Of a DNA stretch of 64,000 nt, positions 1 through 8,151 are shown in pieces. Numbering within the stretch: the stretch's first letter is position 1; each line of letters starts with the position of its first letter. The position numbers were made by a program, and so were the translations under genes. The notes below the pieces were generated by a model. It saw only the letters and a list, made by a program, of their open reading frames with translations. It was not told where the DNA came from and did no database searches. Source of the stretch: Georgenia ruanii (GTDB taxonomy: Bacteria > Actinomycetota > Actinomycetes > Actinomycetales > Actinomycetaceae); NCBI RefSeq assembly GCF_009193175.1, contig NZ_VUKE01000020.1, positions 1-64,000 of the forward strand, in the 5' to 3' direction.

Positions 1-82
1 ACTGGGTTGATAGGCCGGACGTGGAAGCGCGGTAACGCGTGGAGCTGACCGGTACTAATTGGCCGACAACTTGCCACAACAA
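1..82 (+). rRNA. rrl: 23S ribosomal RNA, 3' end only
   Basis: The first ~80 bases match the conserved 3' end of bacterial 23S rRNA, including the GACCGGTACTAATTGGCCGA stretch that precedes the terminal stem. The gene begins before the window. The exact 3' end is an estimate because the closing stem pairs with the absent 5' end. It is followed by a spacer of about 90 bases and then 5S rRNA, the usual order of an rrn operon. Confidence 0.9.
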
Positions 83-170
83 ACTAAGCATCAAAGCACT
101 GCTTGCGTCCACTGTACGGTTCCCGAGATACGCCCCACAACCTGCGTGTTGGGCCGGATATCTCCATAGA

Positions 171-288
171 GTTACGGCGGTCATAGCGAGGGGGAAACGC
201 CCGGTCCCATTCCGAACCCGGAAGCTAAGCCCCTCAGCGCCGATGGTACTGCACGGGAGACCGTGTGGGAGAGTAGGACACCGCCGAA
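171..288 (+). rRNA. rrf: 5S ribosomal RNA
   Basis: About 118 bases with the full 5S pattern: 5' GTTACGGCGG pairing with 3' CACCGCCGAAC, the CCCATTCCGAACCCGGAAG loop region around 206-224, and the GATGGTACTGC helix at 241-251. It completes the rrn operon whose 23S 3' end opens the window. Ends are accurate to a few bases. Confidence 0.93.
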
Positions 289-298
289 CACCCATTCA

Positions 299-340
299 CG
301 AGGAGGTCGCAACACCTGTTGCGGCCTCCTCGTCGTATAC
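299..340 (+). terminator. rrn operon terminator hairpin
   Basis: A 15-bp stem with one G-T pair (299-313 with 318-332, arms CGAGGAGGTCGCAAC and GTTGCGGCCTCCTCG) around a 4-base loop lies just after 5S rRNA. The following TCGTATA is only weakly T-rich, as is common in high-GC actinobacteria. It should separate the rRNA operon from the repeat-protein gene at 401. Confidence 0.8.
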
Positions 341-400
341 GGACAATTCGCACTGATATCGCGCCATTCTCGAGCGCGCCGAATGAGGAAAAGGAAAGCC

Positions 401-2191
401 ATGTCGAGCCAGCATGAAGGACCGGAGTCGGAGCGTCCTCCGCGCAAGGGCAATGGCTCCAACCCGCCGGCTCGTGGCCGCGGCGGCGACCGCGGCGATG
501 ACGCGTTCCGAGAGAGGGCCCGCAAGCGGTACGCCCGTTCTGACGGCGCGCGCTCCGAGCAGACCGACCGTCGTGAGGGTGGTTACCAGCGGCGTGATGG
601 TGACCGTCGAGAAGGCGGCTACCAGCGCGGTGAGGGTGGTTATCAGCGGCGTGATGGTGAGCGTCGTGAGGGCGGTTACCAGCGGCGTGATGGTGACCGT
701 CGAGAAGGCGGCTACCAGCGCGGTGAGGGTGGTTATCAGCGGCGTGATGGCGAGCGTCGTGAGGGCGGTTACCAGCGGCGTGATGGTGAGCGTCGTGAGG
801 GCGGCTATCAGCGGCGTGATGGTGAGCGTCGTGAGGGCGGCTATCAGCGGCGTGATGGTGAGCGTCGTGAGGGCGGCTATCAGCGGCGTGATGGTGAGCG
901 TCGTGAGGGCGGTTACCAGCGGCGTGATGGTGAGCGTCGTGAGGGTGGTTACCAGCGGCGTGATGGTGACCGTCGAGAAGGCGGCTACCAGCGCGGCGAG
1001 GGTGGTTACCAGCGGCGTGATGGTGACCGTCGAGAAGGCGGTTACCAGCGGCGTGATGGTGACCATCGAGAAGGCGGTTACCAGCGCGGCGAGGGTGGTT
1101 ACCAGCGGCGTGATGGTGACCGTCGAGAAGGCGGTTACCAGCGCGGTGAGGGTGGTTACCAGCGGCGTGATGGTGAGCGTCGTGAGGGCGGCTATCAGCG
1201 GCGCGACGGCAGTTCCCCGCGGCGTGACGGCGCAGGTCGGGGTGAGGGCTACGCACGTGCCGGAGGGAGCCGGCCACGCCGCGAGGAGCGCGCGGATCGT
1301 CCCGCCGAGCCGCACATCCCCGACGAGGTCGAGCCGCAGATGCTCGACCGGGCGGCCCGCGCCCGGCTGCGCACGCTGGGCAAGAACAACGCCGATCTCG
1401 TCGCTCGTCACCTGGTGATGGCCGGACGGCTCATCGACGACGAGCCGGAGACGGCGTACCAGCATGCCCAGGCCGCCATGCGGCGCGCCGGGCGCGTCGA
1501 CGTCGTCCGAGAGGCGCTGGCGCTGACCGCCTATGCGACCGGGCGCTACGCGGAGGCACTGCGTGAGCTGCGCACGGTGCGCCGTCTCTCCGGCATCGAC
1601 GCGCACCGCCCCATGGAGGCGGACTGCGAGCGCGGCCTGGGGCGGCCCGAGCGCGCGCTGGCCATCGTCGCGGAGACCGAGCCGGCGGCGCTGTCCGAGG
1701 AGGACACGGCCGAGCTGGCTATCGTCGCCAGCGGCGCCCGCGCCGACCTCGGCGAGCACGAGGCCGGCCTCCTGGTCCTCGAGTCCCCGCTTGTCGACCG
1801 GGTGAAGCAGCCTGAGCTGGTCCGTCGTCTCTCGCTGGTACGCGCCGACCGCCTCGAGGAGCTCGGCCGCACCGAGGAGGCGGCAGCCCTGCGCGAGGCC
1901 GCCGGGCCCGAGCCGGAGCCGGACGAGCCCGTCATCGTGGTCGACCTCGCGGAGCTCGACCCGGGCGCGGAGGAGGAGTCGGGTGGGGCGACTGCGACGG
2001 ATGTGACGCCCGGATCGGCAGATGCCGACGGGGCTGAGGCCTCGCCGGAGCATGTCGAGCGATCGCCGGAGGACGCCGAGGCAGAGGGCCTCTCCGGCTC
2101 GGAAGCCTCCCAGGAGCCGACGAGTGGTGACGGCACGACGACGACGGCGGACCAGGAGCCCGGCGCCACCGAGGACGGAGAGCGCCCGTGA
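401..2191 (+). CDS. RGG-like repeat protein with TPR-like domain and acidic tail
   Basis: Predicted 596 residues in three parts. Residues ~57-270 are an extremely basic, low-complexity array of about twenty GGYQR units (REGGYQRRDGE, sometimes shortened to GGYQRGE). Residues ~290-505 are helical and TPR-like, with ordered repeats of the YxxAxxAMRRAGR and EALxELRTVRRL kind. The last ~90 residues are acidic and disordered. The ATG at 401 follows a purine-rich RBS (GAGGAAAAGGAAAG), so the reading frame open upstream of it is not used. Related TPR proteins with basic N-termini occur near rRNA or tlyA genes in actinobacteria. The RG/RGG plus tyrosine composition suggests RNA binding or condensate formation, but that is inference. 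Its stop overlaps the next start (GTGA). The repeats leave long open frames on the other strand, which I regard as artefacts. The exact copy number is liable to strain variation or misassembly. Confidence 0.85.
   Translation: MSSQHEGPESERPPRKGNGSNPPARGRGGDRGDDAFRERARKRYARSDGARSEQTDRREGGYQRRDGDRREGGYQRGEGGYQRRDGERREGGYQRRDGDRREGGYQRGEGGYQRRDGERREGGYQRRDGERREGGYQRRDGERREGGYQRRDGERREGGYQRRDGERREGGYQRRDGERREGGYQRRDGDRREGGYQRGEGGYQRRDGDRREGGYQRRDGDHREGGYQRGEGGYQRRDGDRREGGYQRGEGGYQRRDGERREGGYQRRDGSSPRRDGAGRGEGYARAGGSRPRREERADRPAEPHIPDEVEPQMLDRAARARLRTLGKNNADLVARHLVMAGRLIDDEPETAYQHAQAAMRRAGRVDVVREALALTAYATGRYAEALRELRTVRRLSGIDAHRPMEADCERGLGRPERALAIVAETEPAALSEEDTAELAIVASGARADLGEHEAGLLVLESPLVDRVKQPELVRRLSLVRADRLEELGRTEEAAALREAAGPEPEPDEPVIVVDLAELDPGAEEESGGATATDVTPGSADADGAEASPEHVERSPEDAEAEGLSGSEASQEPTSGDGTTTTADQEPGATEDGERP
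569..1207 (+). repeat. in-frame 36-bp tandem repeat array
   Basis: Coding tandem repeats with a 36-bp unit (12 residues) built on GGTTACCAGCGGCGTGATGG, interspersed with shorter 21-bp units that encode GEGGYQR. Neighbouring copies are almost identical at the DNA level, including synonymous sites (GGCTATCAG versus GGTTACCAG in blocks). This indicates recent expansion by slippage or unequal recombination. Confidence 0.95.
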
Positions 2192-3258
2192 CGGCAGCGG
2201 CCCCCACCCTGCTGGCGAGCGACCAGCCGCTCGCCGGCGCGTACGACGTCGCGCTCATGGATCTCGACGGGGTGGTCTACCGCGGAGCGGAGCCGGTCGC
2301 GTTCGCCGATGCCGGGGTGGCGGCCGCGCGCGGGCTCGGCATGCGGATGATGTTCGTGACGAACAACGCCGCCCGCGCGCCGCAGACGGTGGCCGACCAG
2401 CTCACCTCCCTCGGCATCCCGACCGACGGCACCGACGTGATGACCTCGTCCCAGGCCGCGGCGGCGATCCTCGCCGAGGACCTGCCCGCCGGCGCGCTCG
2501 TGCTGCCCGTCGGCGGGGCGGGCCTGCGTTCGGCGCTCACGGAGGCCGGGTTCCGGCTCGCCGCCAGCGCAGACGACGCTCCCGTCGCCGTCGTCCAGGG
2601 CTTCGCGCCCGAGGTGGGCTGGCCGCAGCTGACTGAGGCCGCCCTGGCCATCGCCGCCGGCGCCCGCTTCGTGGCGACGAACCTCGACGCCACGCTGCCC
2701 ACCGAGCGGGGCATGGCCGTGGGCAACGGCTCCCTCGTCGCCGCGGTCACCAACGCCACGGGCGTCGTCCCGGTGTCCGCCGGCAAGCCGGAGCCGGAGA
2801 TCTTCCGGCAGGCCGCGCGGCGCGCCGGCGCCCGCCGCCCGCTCGCCGTCGGCGACCGCCTCAACACCGACCTCGCCGGCGCGCGTGCCGCAGACGTCCC
2901 GGGCCTGCACGTCCTCACCGGGGTCAGCGACGCCCGGGACGTCGTCCTCGCCCCGCCGCACGAGCGCCCGAGCTTCCTCGCCGTGGACCTGCGTGCTCTC
3001 GTCCAGCCCCACCCCGCGCCCGAGCGGGCGGGGGACTGGTGGCGCTGCGGCGCGGCCGCGGCGCGGGTGTGCGGCCCCGAGCCGCACCTGGAGGTGAGCC
3101 TGGCCGGGCGGACCATCACGCTCGACGGCGCCGACCCGGTGACCGTCTCACTCGACGCCTGGCGGTGCCTCGCCGCGGCGGCCTGGTCTGCCGCCGACAT
3201 GGGCGCGCCGCTGACGTACCAGCAGGTGCCGGTGCTCGAGGTCGTCGCCCCGCGATAA
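2188..3258 (+). CDS. HAD-superfamily phosphatase, NagD/class IIA type
   Basis: 356 residues, GTG start overlapping the upstream stop by 4 bases. HAD motif I is DLDGVVYRG (Asp25, Asp27), the NNAARAP motif II segment lies near residue 60, and the C-terminal GDRLNTDLAGA segment (near residue 223) supplies the motif IV acidic residues. These are hallmarks of class IIA HAD hydrolases such as NagD and p-nitrophenylphosphatases, which dephosphorylate small sugar or nucleotide phosphates. The substrate cannot be read from the sequence. Beyond the catalytic core there is an extra ~80-residue C-terminal segment starting at DWWRCGAAAARVCG with no motif I recognise. It sits between the repeat/TPR gene and tlyA, as in other actinobacteria, and is probably co-transcribed with them. 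Confidence 0.85.
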   Translation: MTAAAPTLLASDQPLAGAYDVALMDLDGVVYRGAEPVAFADAGVAAARGLGMRMMFVTNNAARAPQTVADQLTSLGIPTDGTDVMTSSQAAAAILAEDLPAGALVLPVGGAGLRSALTEAGFRLAASADDAPVAVVQGFAPEVGWPQLTEAALAIAAGARFVATNLDATLPTERGMAVGNGSLVAAVTNATGVVPVSAGKPEPEIFRQAARRAGARRPLAVGDRLNTDLAGARAADVPGLHVLTGVSDARDVVLAPPHERPSFLAVDLRALVQPHPAPERAGDWWRCGAAAARVCGPEPHLEVSLAGRTITLDGADPVTVSLDAWRCLAAAAWSAADMGAPLTYQQVPVLEVVAPR

Positions 3259-3298
3259 CCTCTTCGGGACGGCGGAAAGGCCACGGAAGGAGCGAGGG

Positions 3299-3457
3299 AT
3301 GGGCGTGACGCCTGCCGATCTGGCGGCGCGTGCCGCGGGGGAGGACCCGCTGGCACGGCTCGGCGACCTCGCGGAGACCCCGCTGGCCGAACAGGTCGCA
3401 GTCTTCGAGGCCATCCACGCCCACCTGTCCGGGCGCCTGTCGAGCGCCGAGCACTGA
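3299..3457 (+). CDS. small conserved-type protein (52 aa) before tlyA
   Basis: A short open frame with ATG start and a strong RBS (GGAAGGAGCGAGGG) ends one base before the tlyA start. The product is a helical, acidic 52-residue peptide beginning MGVTPADLAARAAG and ending SGRLSSAEH, with no membrane segment or cysteine. The tight fit between the HAD gene and tlyA, the RBS and the actinobacterial codon bias argue that it is translated. Function is unknown. Similar tiny frames are found in front of tlyA in other Micrococcales as I recall, but I could not check this. Confidence 0.7.
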   Translation: MGVTPADLAARAAGEDPLARLGDLAETPLAEQVAVFEAIHAHLSGRLSSAEH

Positions 3458-3458
3458 C

Positions 3459-4385
3459 GTGGCGCGTCGCGTCCGCATCGACACCGAGCTGGTCCGCCGC
3501 GGGCTGGCCCGGTCGCGCCAGCACGCCGCCGAGCTCCTCGCGGCCGGGCACGTGCTGCTCGACGGCGAGGTGGTCACCAAACCCGCCCGCCAGGTCGACC
3601 CCGCCCAGGCGCTGCGCGTCGACCTCGCCGAGACCGACGACTACGTCTCCCGCGGGGCCCACAAGCTCGCCGGCGCCCTCGACGCCCTCGGGGACGCCGC
3701 TCCCGTGGTCGCCGGGCGCCGCTGCCTGGACGCCGGCGCCTCCACCGGCGGCTTTACCGACGTGCTCCTGCGGCGCGGCGCCGCGCACGTCGTCGCCGTC
3801 GACGTCGGCTACGGCCAGCTCGCCTGGTCGCTGCAGACCGACGCGCGGGTGACCGTCCTCGACCGCACCAACGTCCGCACCCTGACCCCGGAGATGGTCG
3901 CCCCGGCGCCCGAGCTCGTCGTCGGGGACATGTCGTTCATCTCCCTCACCCTCGTGCTGCCGGCGCTGGCCCGCGCGGCCGCCCCGGACGCCGACCTGCT
4001 GCTCATGGTCAAGCCGCAGTTCGAGGTCGGCAAGGAGCGCCTCGGGCACGGCGGCGTGGTGCGCGATCCCGCCCTGCACGTCGAGTCCGTGCTCACCGTC
4101 GCCGCGGCCGCGGCGCGAGATGGCCTGGACACCTGGGCCGTGGTGCCCAGCCCGCTGCCCGGGCCGTCCGGCAACGTCGAGTACTTCGTCGCGCTGCGCC
4201 GGGACCACCCGCGCCCGCTGCGCGGGGCGGACCTCGAGGCGGCCGCCGCCGGGGCCGTGCGCACCGGCCCGGCCGGCACCGGCAACGCCGGCGCCCACCC
4301 GGCGGACGCCAGCCCGGCCGGCGCGATCCGCCCCACCGACCCGGGCGCCGCCGCGCCCGCCGATCCCCACCGGGAGACCCCATGA
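3459..4385 (+). CDS. tlyA: rRNA (cytidine-2'-O)-methyltransferase TlyA
   Basis: 308 residues from a GTG start one base after the preceding stop. Residues 1-60 form an S4 RNA-binding domain (VRIDTELVRRGLARSRQ...AGHVLLDG). An FtsJ-type Rossmann domain follows with the SAM-binding motif LDAGASTGGFTDVLL near residue 90, then DVGYGQLAW and VKPQFEVGKE. TlyA 2'-O-methylates cytidines in 16S and 23S rRNA, and in mycobacteria its loss gives capreomycin resistance. The C-terminal ~45 residues are a low-complexity Ala/Pro/Gly tail not needed for the fold. The stop overlaps the nadK start by 4 bases (ATGA), so the two are translationally coupled. Confidence 0.95.
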   Translation: MARRVRIDTELVRRGLARSRQHAAELLAAGHVLLDGEVVTKPARQVDPAQALRVDLAETDDYVSRGAHKLAGALDALGDAAPVVAGRRCLDAGASTGGFTDVLLRRGAAHVVAVDVGYGQLAWSLQTDARVTVLDRTNVRTLTPEMVAPAPELVVGDMSFISLTLVLPALARAAAPDADLLLMVKPQFEVGKERLGHGGVVRDPALHVESVLTVAAAAARDGLDTWAVVPSPLPGPSGNVEYFVALRRDHPRPLRGADLEAAAAGAVRTGPAGTGNAGAHPADASPAGAIRPTDPGAAAPADPHRETP

Positions 4386-5221
4386 GCCGCCGCATCCTCG
4401 TCGTCAGTCACGAGGGACGGCCTGACGCGGTCATCGCGGCGGACAAGGTCAGCGCCGCGCTGCGCCGCAACGGCATCGACACCGCCCGCGACGGCAGCGC
4501 CGAGGACGCCGAGCTGGTCATCGTCCTGGGCGGAGACGGCACGATCCTGCGCGCCGCCGAGGTCGCGCGCGCCCACGACGTCCCGCTCCTCGGGGTCAAC
4601 CTGGGCCACGTCGGCTTCCTCGCCGAGGCCGAGGAGGAGGCGCTGCCCGACGTCGTCGGCCGGGTGGTGGCCCGCGACTACGTCGTCGAGGAACGCATGA
4701 CCCTCGACATCACCGTCACCACCCCTGAGGGCGAGGTCCGGCACGACTGGGCCATCAACGAGGCCACGGTGGAGAAGGGCGAGCGGGCCCGCATGGTCGA
4801 GGCCACCATCGGCGTGGACGGCCGCGGCCTGTCGACCTTCGGCTGCGACGGCGTCATCCTCGCCACCCCCACCGGCTCCACCGCCTACGCCTTCTCCGGC
4901 GGCGGGCCGGTCGTCTGGCCCGACGTCGAGGCCATGCTCGTGGTGCCCATCGCCGCCCACGCGCTGTTCGCCCGCCCGATGGTCGTCGGCCCCAGCTCCA
5001 CCCTCGAGGTCGAGGTGCTGCCCTACGAGGACAAGCACGCCGTGGTCTGGTGCGACGGGCGCCGCATGCTCGACGCCCCCGCCGGCTCGCGGATCCGGGT
5101 GTGCCGCGGCGCCCAGCCGGTGCGCCTGGCCCGGCTGACGCAGGCGCCGTTCTCGGCCCGGCTCGTGGCCAAGTTCCACCTGCCCGTGCAGGGCTGGCGC
5201 GGCGTGAAGGAGCGCGCGTGA
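4382..5221 (+). CDS. nadK: NAD kinase
   Basis: 279 residues. Phosphorylates NAD to NADP in the cytosol. The diagnostic GGDGT motif is at residues 50-54, followed by LGVNLGHVGFLAE and the conserved TPTGSTAYAFSGGGP segment near residue 162. Length and motif spacing are normal for the bacterial family. It lies between tlyA and recN with overlapping start and stop codons on both sides, the same order as in Mycobacterium. Confidence 0.96.
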   Translation: MSRRILVVSHEGRPDAVIAADKVSAALRRNGIDTARDGSAEDAELVIVLGGDGTILRAAEVARAHDVPLLGVNLGHVGFLAEAEEEALPDVVGRVVARDYVVEERMTLDITVTTPEGEVRHDWAINEATVEKGERARMVEATIGVDGRGLSTFGCDGVILATPTGSTAYAFSGGGPVVWPDVEAMLVVPIAAHALFARPMVVGPSSTLEVEVLPYEDKHAVVWCDGRRMLDAPAGSRIRVCRGAQPVRLARLTQAPFSARLVAKFHLPVQGWRGVKERA

Positions 5222-6933
5222 TCGACCAGGTCCGGATCGAGAACCTCGGCGTCATCGCGGCGGCCGAGCTCGACCTCGACCCCGCCCTCACCGTCATCAC
5301 CGGCGAGACCGGCGCGGGCAAGACGATGGTCCTCACCAGCCTGGCCCTGCTGCTCGGCGGCAAGGCGGACGCCGCGCTGGTGCGCCGGGGCGCCGAGCGC
5401 GCCGTCGTCGAGGGCACCTTCACCGTCCCCGATGACGGCCCGGCGGCGGCCCGCGCCGAGGACGCCGGCGCCGCCGTGGAGGACGGCGAGCTCCTCGTCG
5501 CCCGCACCGTGCCCGCCGCCGGCCGCTCCCGCGCCCACCTGGGCGGGCGGACCGTGCCGACCGGGTTGCTCACCGAGATCGGCGAGCAGCTCGTCACCGT
5601 GCACGGGCAGGCCGACCAGCTGCGCCTGCGCGCCCCGTCCCAGCAGCGCGCCGCCCTGGACGCCTTCGGCGGCCCGGACCACGCGGCCCTGCTGGGCGCC
5701 TACCGCGAGGCGCACGGGGCGTTCGTGGCCGCCAGCGAGGGCCTCGCCGAGTGGGAGCGCGAGGCCGGGGCCCGCGAGCACGAGATCGCCCTGCTCCGCG
5801 CCGGGCTCGAGCAGGTCGACGCGCTCGAGCCGCAGCCGGGGGAGGACCACGCCCTGCGCGAGGAGGCGCTGCGGCTGGGCAACGTCGAGGAGCTGCGCCT
5901 GGCCGCCGGCCGGGCCCACCAGGCCCTCACCGGCGACGTCGACGCCCCCGAGTCGGTGGACGCCACCACCCTCCTCGACGCCGCCCGCCGCAGCCTGGAG
6001 CAGGCCGCCGACAACGACGCCGCGCTGGAGGGCTGGGCCGGCCGCCTCGCCGAGGCCTCCTACCTCCTCTCCGACGTCGCCGCCGAGCTGGCCGCCTACC
6101 TCGACTCCCTCGACGCCGACCCCGTCCGGCTCGAGGCGGTCCACGCCCGCCGCGCCGCCCTCGCCGAGCTCACCCGCGCGCACGGCCCGGACGTCGACGC
6201 CGTCCTCGCGTGGGCCGAGCAGGCCCGGGCGCGGCTGGACTACCTCGACGGCCCGGAGGACACCGCCGAGAAGCTGCGCGAGCGACTCGCCGCCGCCCAG
6301 GAGGCGGTCACCCGGGCCGGCGCCGCCCTGACCGCCTCTCGCCACGCCGTGGCCGAGCGGCTGGCCGCCGCGGTCGACGCCGAGCTCGCCGGCCTGGCCA
6401 TGGCCGGGGCCCACCTCACCGCCCGGCTCACCGCCCTGGAGGAGCCCGGCCCGCACGGCCTCGAGGGCGTCGAGCTGCTGCTCGCGCCGCACCCCGGCGC
6501 GCCCGCCCGCCCCCTGGGGCAGGGCGCCTCGGGCGGGGAGCTCTCCCGGGTCATGCTCGCCATCGAGGTCGCCCTCGCCGGGGCGTCCCCGGCCGACGGC
6601 GAGCTGCGCACCTTCGTCTTCGACGAGGTCGACGCGGGCGTGGGCGGCAAGGCCGCCGTCGAGGTCGGCCGCCGGCTCGCGCGGCTCGCCCGCGGCGCCC
6701 AGGTGATCGTGGTGACCCACCTCGCCCAGGTGGCCGCGTTCGCCGACCGGCACCTCGTGGTGAGGAAGAACACCCCGGGTGACGACGCCGTCGTCACCGC
6801 CACGGACGTGACCAGCGTGGAAGGGCCAGATCGCGTGCGTGAGCTGGCCCGGATGCTCTCCGGGCAGGAGGACTCCGAGACGGCCCTCCGGCATGCCGCG
6901 GAGCTTCTGGAGCGGGCCGACGTGCAACGATGA
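5218..6933 (+). CDS. recN: DNA repair ATPase RecN
   Basis: 571 residues from the GTG that overlaps the nadK stop. The open frame extends further upstream, but only from here does the SMC-like N-terminus (IDQVRIENLGVIAAAELDL) begin. Walker A GETGAGKT is at residues 29-36, a long coiled-coil middle spans about 150-380, and the signature (GASGGELSRVMLA) and Walker B (FVFDEVDAGVGG, near 466) are at the C-terminal end. RecN is a cohesin-like ATPase acting in double-strand break repair. It is usually SOS-induced, but here it is embedded in an operon and I see no LexA box of its own. Confidence 0.95.
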   Translation: MIDQVRIENLGVIAAAELDLDPALTVITGETGAGKTMVLTSLALLLGGKADAALVRRGAERAVVEGTFTVPDDGPAAARAEDAGAAVEDGELLVARTVPAAGRSRAHLGGRTVPTGLLTEIGEQLVTVHGQADQLRLRAPSQQRAALDAFGGPDHAALLGAYREAHGAFVAASEGLAEWEREAGAREHEIALLRAGLEQVDALEPQPGEDHALREEALRLGNVEELRLAAGRAHQALTGDVDAPESVDATTLLDAARRSLEQAADNDAALEGWAGRLAEASYLLSDVAAELAAYLDSLDADPVRLEAVHARRAALAELTRAHGPDVDAVLAWAEQARARLDYLDGPEDTAEKLRERLAAAQEAVTRAGAALTASRHAVAERLAAAVDAELAGLAMAGAHLTARLTALEEPGPHGLEGVELLLAPHPGAPARPLGQGASGGELSRVMLAIEVALAGASPADGELRTFVFDEVDAGVGGKAAVEVGRRLARLARGAQVIVVTHLAQVAAFADRHLVVRKNTPGDDAVVTATDVTSVEGPDRVRELARMLSGQEDSETALRHAAELLERADVQR

Positions 6934-6937
6934 GGCG

Positions 6938-8137
6938 GTGACTGCCCTTTTCCGACGCCGCGCCCTGACGGACACCGGGCCCGGGGTCTCGGGCCCGGCC
7001 CGCGTGGACGCCCGGACCAAGAACCTCACCAAGCGGCTGCACCCGGGGGACATCGCCGTCATCGACCACGAGGACCTCGACCGGGTCTCCGCCGAGGCGC
7101 TGGTCGGCTGCAAGGTCGCCGCCGTGCTCAACGCCGCCCGCTCGACGTCCGGCCGCTACCCCAACCTCGGCCCGGGCATCCTCCTCGAGGCCGGCATCCC
7201 CCTGGTCGACGACCTCGGCCCGGCCGTCATGTCCGTGCGCGAGGGCCAGCCGCTGCGCCTGGACGGCACCGAGGTCTACGCCGGCGACAAGCTCGTCGCC
7301 GCCGGCACCGTGCAGGACGCCGAGACCATCGAGACCAACATGGCCCAGGCCCGCGAGGGGCTGTCCGTCCAGCTCGAGGCCTTCGCCGCGAACACCATGG
7401 ACTACGTCCAGCGCGAGCGCGAGCTGCTCGTCGACGGCGTCGGCACCCCGAAGGTGCGCACGAAGTTCGAGGGGCGCCACGCCCTGGTGGTGGTGCGCGG
7501 GTACCACTACAAGGAAGACCTCGCGATGCTGCGCTCGTACATCCGCGAGTACCGGCCGCTCCTCATCGGCGTCGACGGCGGCGCGGACGCCATCCTCGAG
7601 GCCGGGCTCAGCCCCGACGTCATCGTCGGCGACATGGACTCCGTGTCGGACAAGGCGCTGCGCTCGGGCGCCGAGATCGTCGTCCACGCCTACCGCGACG
7701 GCCGCGCCCCCGGGCAGCGGCGGGTGGAGGACCTCGGCGTCGAGCACGTCGTCTTCCCCGCCACCGGTACCAGCGAGGACATCGCCATGCTCATGGCCGA
7801 CGACCTGGGCGCCGAGCTCATCGTCGCCGTCGGCACGCACGACACGATGATCGAGTTCCTCGACAAGGGCCGCGCCGGCATGGCCTCGACGTTCCTGACC
7901 CGGCTGCGCGTGGGCAGCAAGCTCATCGACGCCAAGGGCGTCTCGCGCCTGTACCGGACCCGGATCTCGACCTGGCAGCTGGTGCTGCTGGCGGCGGCGG
8001 GCGTGCTCGCCCTGTTCGTCGCGCTGGCGACGACCAACGTGGGACAGACGACCTTCGGCCTCTTCGGCGCCTGGTTCGACGACCTCGTGAACTTCTTCCG
8101 GTCGCTCGTGGGGCTGGCCCCCGCGCCGACGACCTGA
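6938..8137 (+). CDS. steA: cell-division-associated membrane protein SteA
   Basis: 399 residues, GTG start 4 bases after recN. The central part resembles the thiamin pyrophosphokinase-like fold (LLIGVDGGADAILEAG, DVIVGDMDSVSD), and a single C-terminal transmembrane helix lies at about 344-366 followed by a short tail. This is the architecture of SteA, which with SteB supports septal peptidoglycan hydrolysis in Corynebacterium. The following gene is the steB/mctB homologue, as in Corynebacterium and M. tuberculosis (Rv1697-Rv1698). The pyrophosphokinase-like fold is seen, but no thiamin role is implied. Confidence 0.85.
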   Translation: MTALFRRRALTDTGPGVSGPARVDARTKNLTKRLHPGDIAVIDHEDLDRVSAEALVGCKVAAVLNAARSTSGRYPNLGPGILLEAGIPLVDDLGPAVMSVREGQPLRLDGTEVYAGDKLVAAGTVQDAETIETNMAQAREGLSVQLEAFAANTMDYVQRERELLVDGVGTPKVRTKFEGRHALVVVRGYHYKEDLAMLRSYIREYRPLLIGVDGGADAILEAGLSPDVIVGDMDSVSDKALRSGAEIVVHAYRDGRAPGQRRVEDLGVEHVVFPATGTSEDIAMLMADDLGAELIVAVGTHDTMIEFLDKGRAGMASTFLTRLRVGSKLIDAKGVSRLYRTRISTWQLVLLAAAGVLALFVALATTNVGQTTFGLFGAWFDDLVNFFRSLVGLAPAPTT

Positions 8138-8151
8138 CCTGTGGAGAGCTG

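Noticed and set aside
569-1207. CRISPR array
   Set aside because: Units are directly adjacent and coding, with no unique spacers and no cas genes.
296-2053. Long open frames on the minus strand and in a second plus frame across the 36-bp repeats
   Set aside because: A repeat unit divisible by three keeps all frames open once one is; these products are monotonous (ITPLVTxLTTLT-type) and lack RBS and family features.
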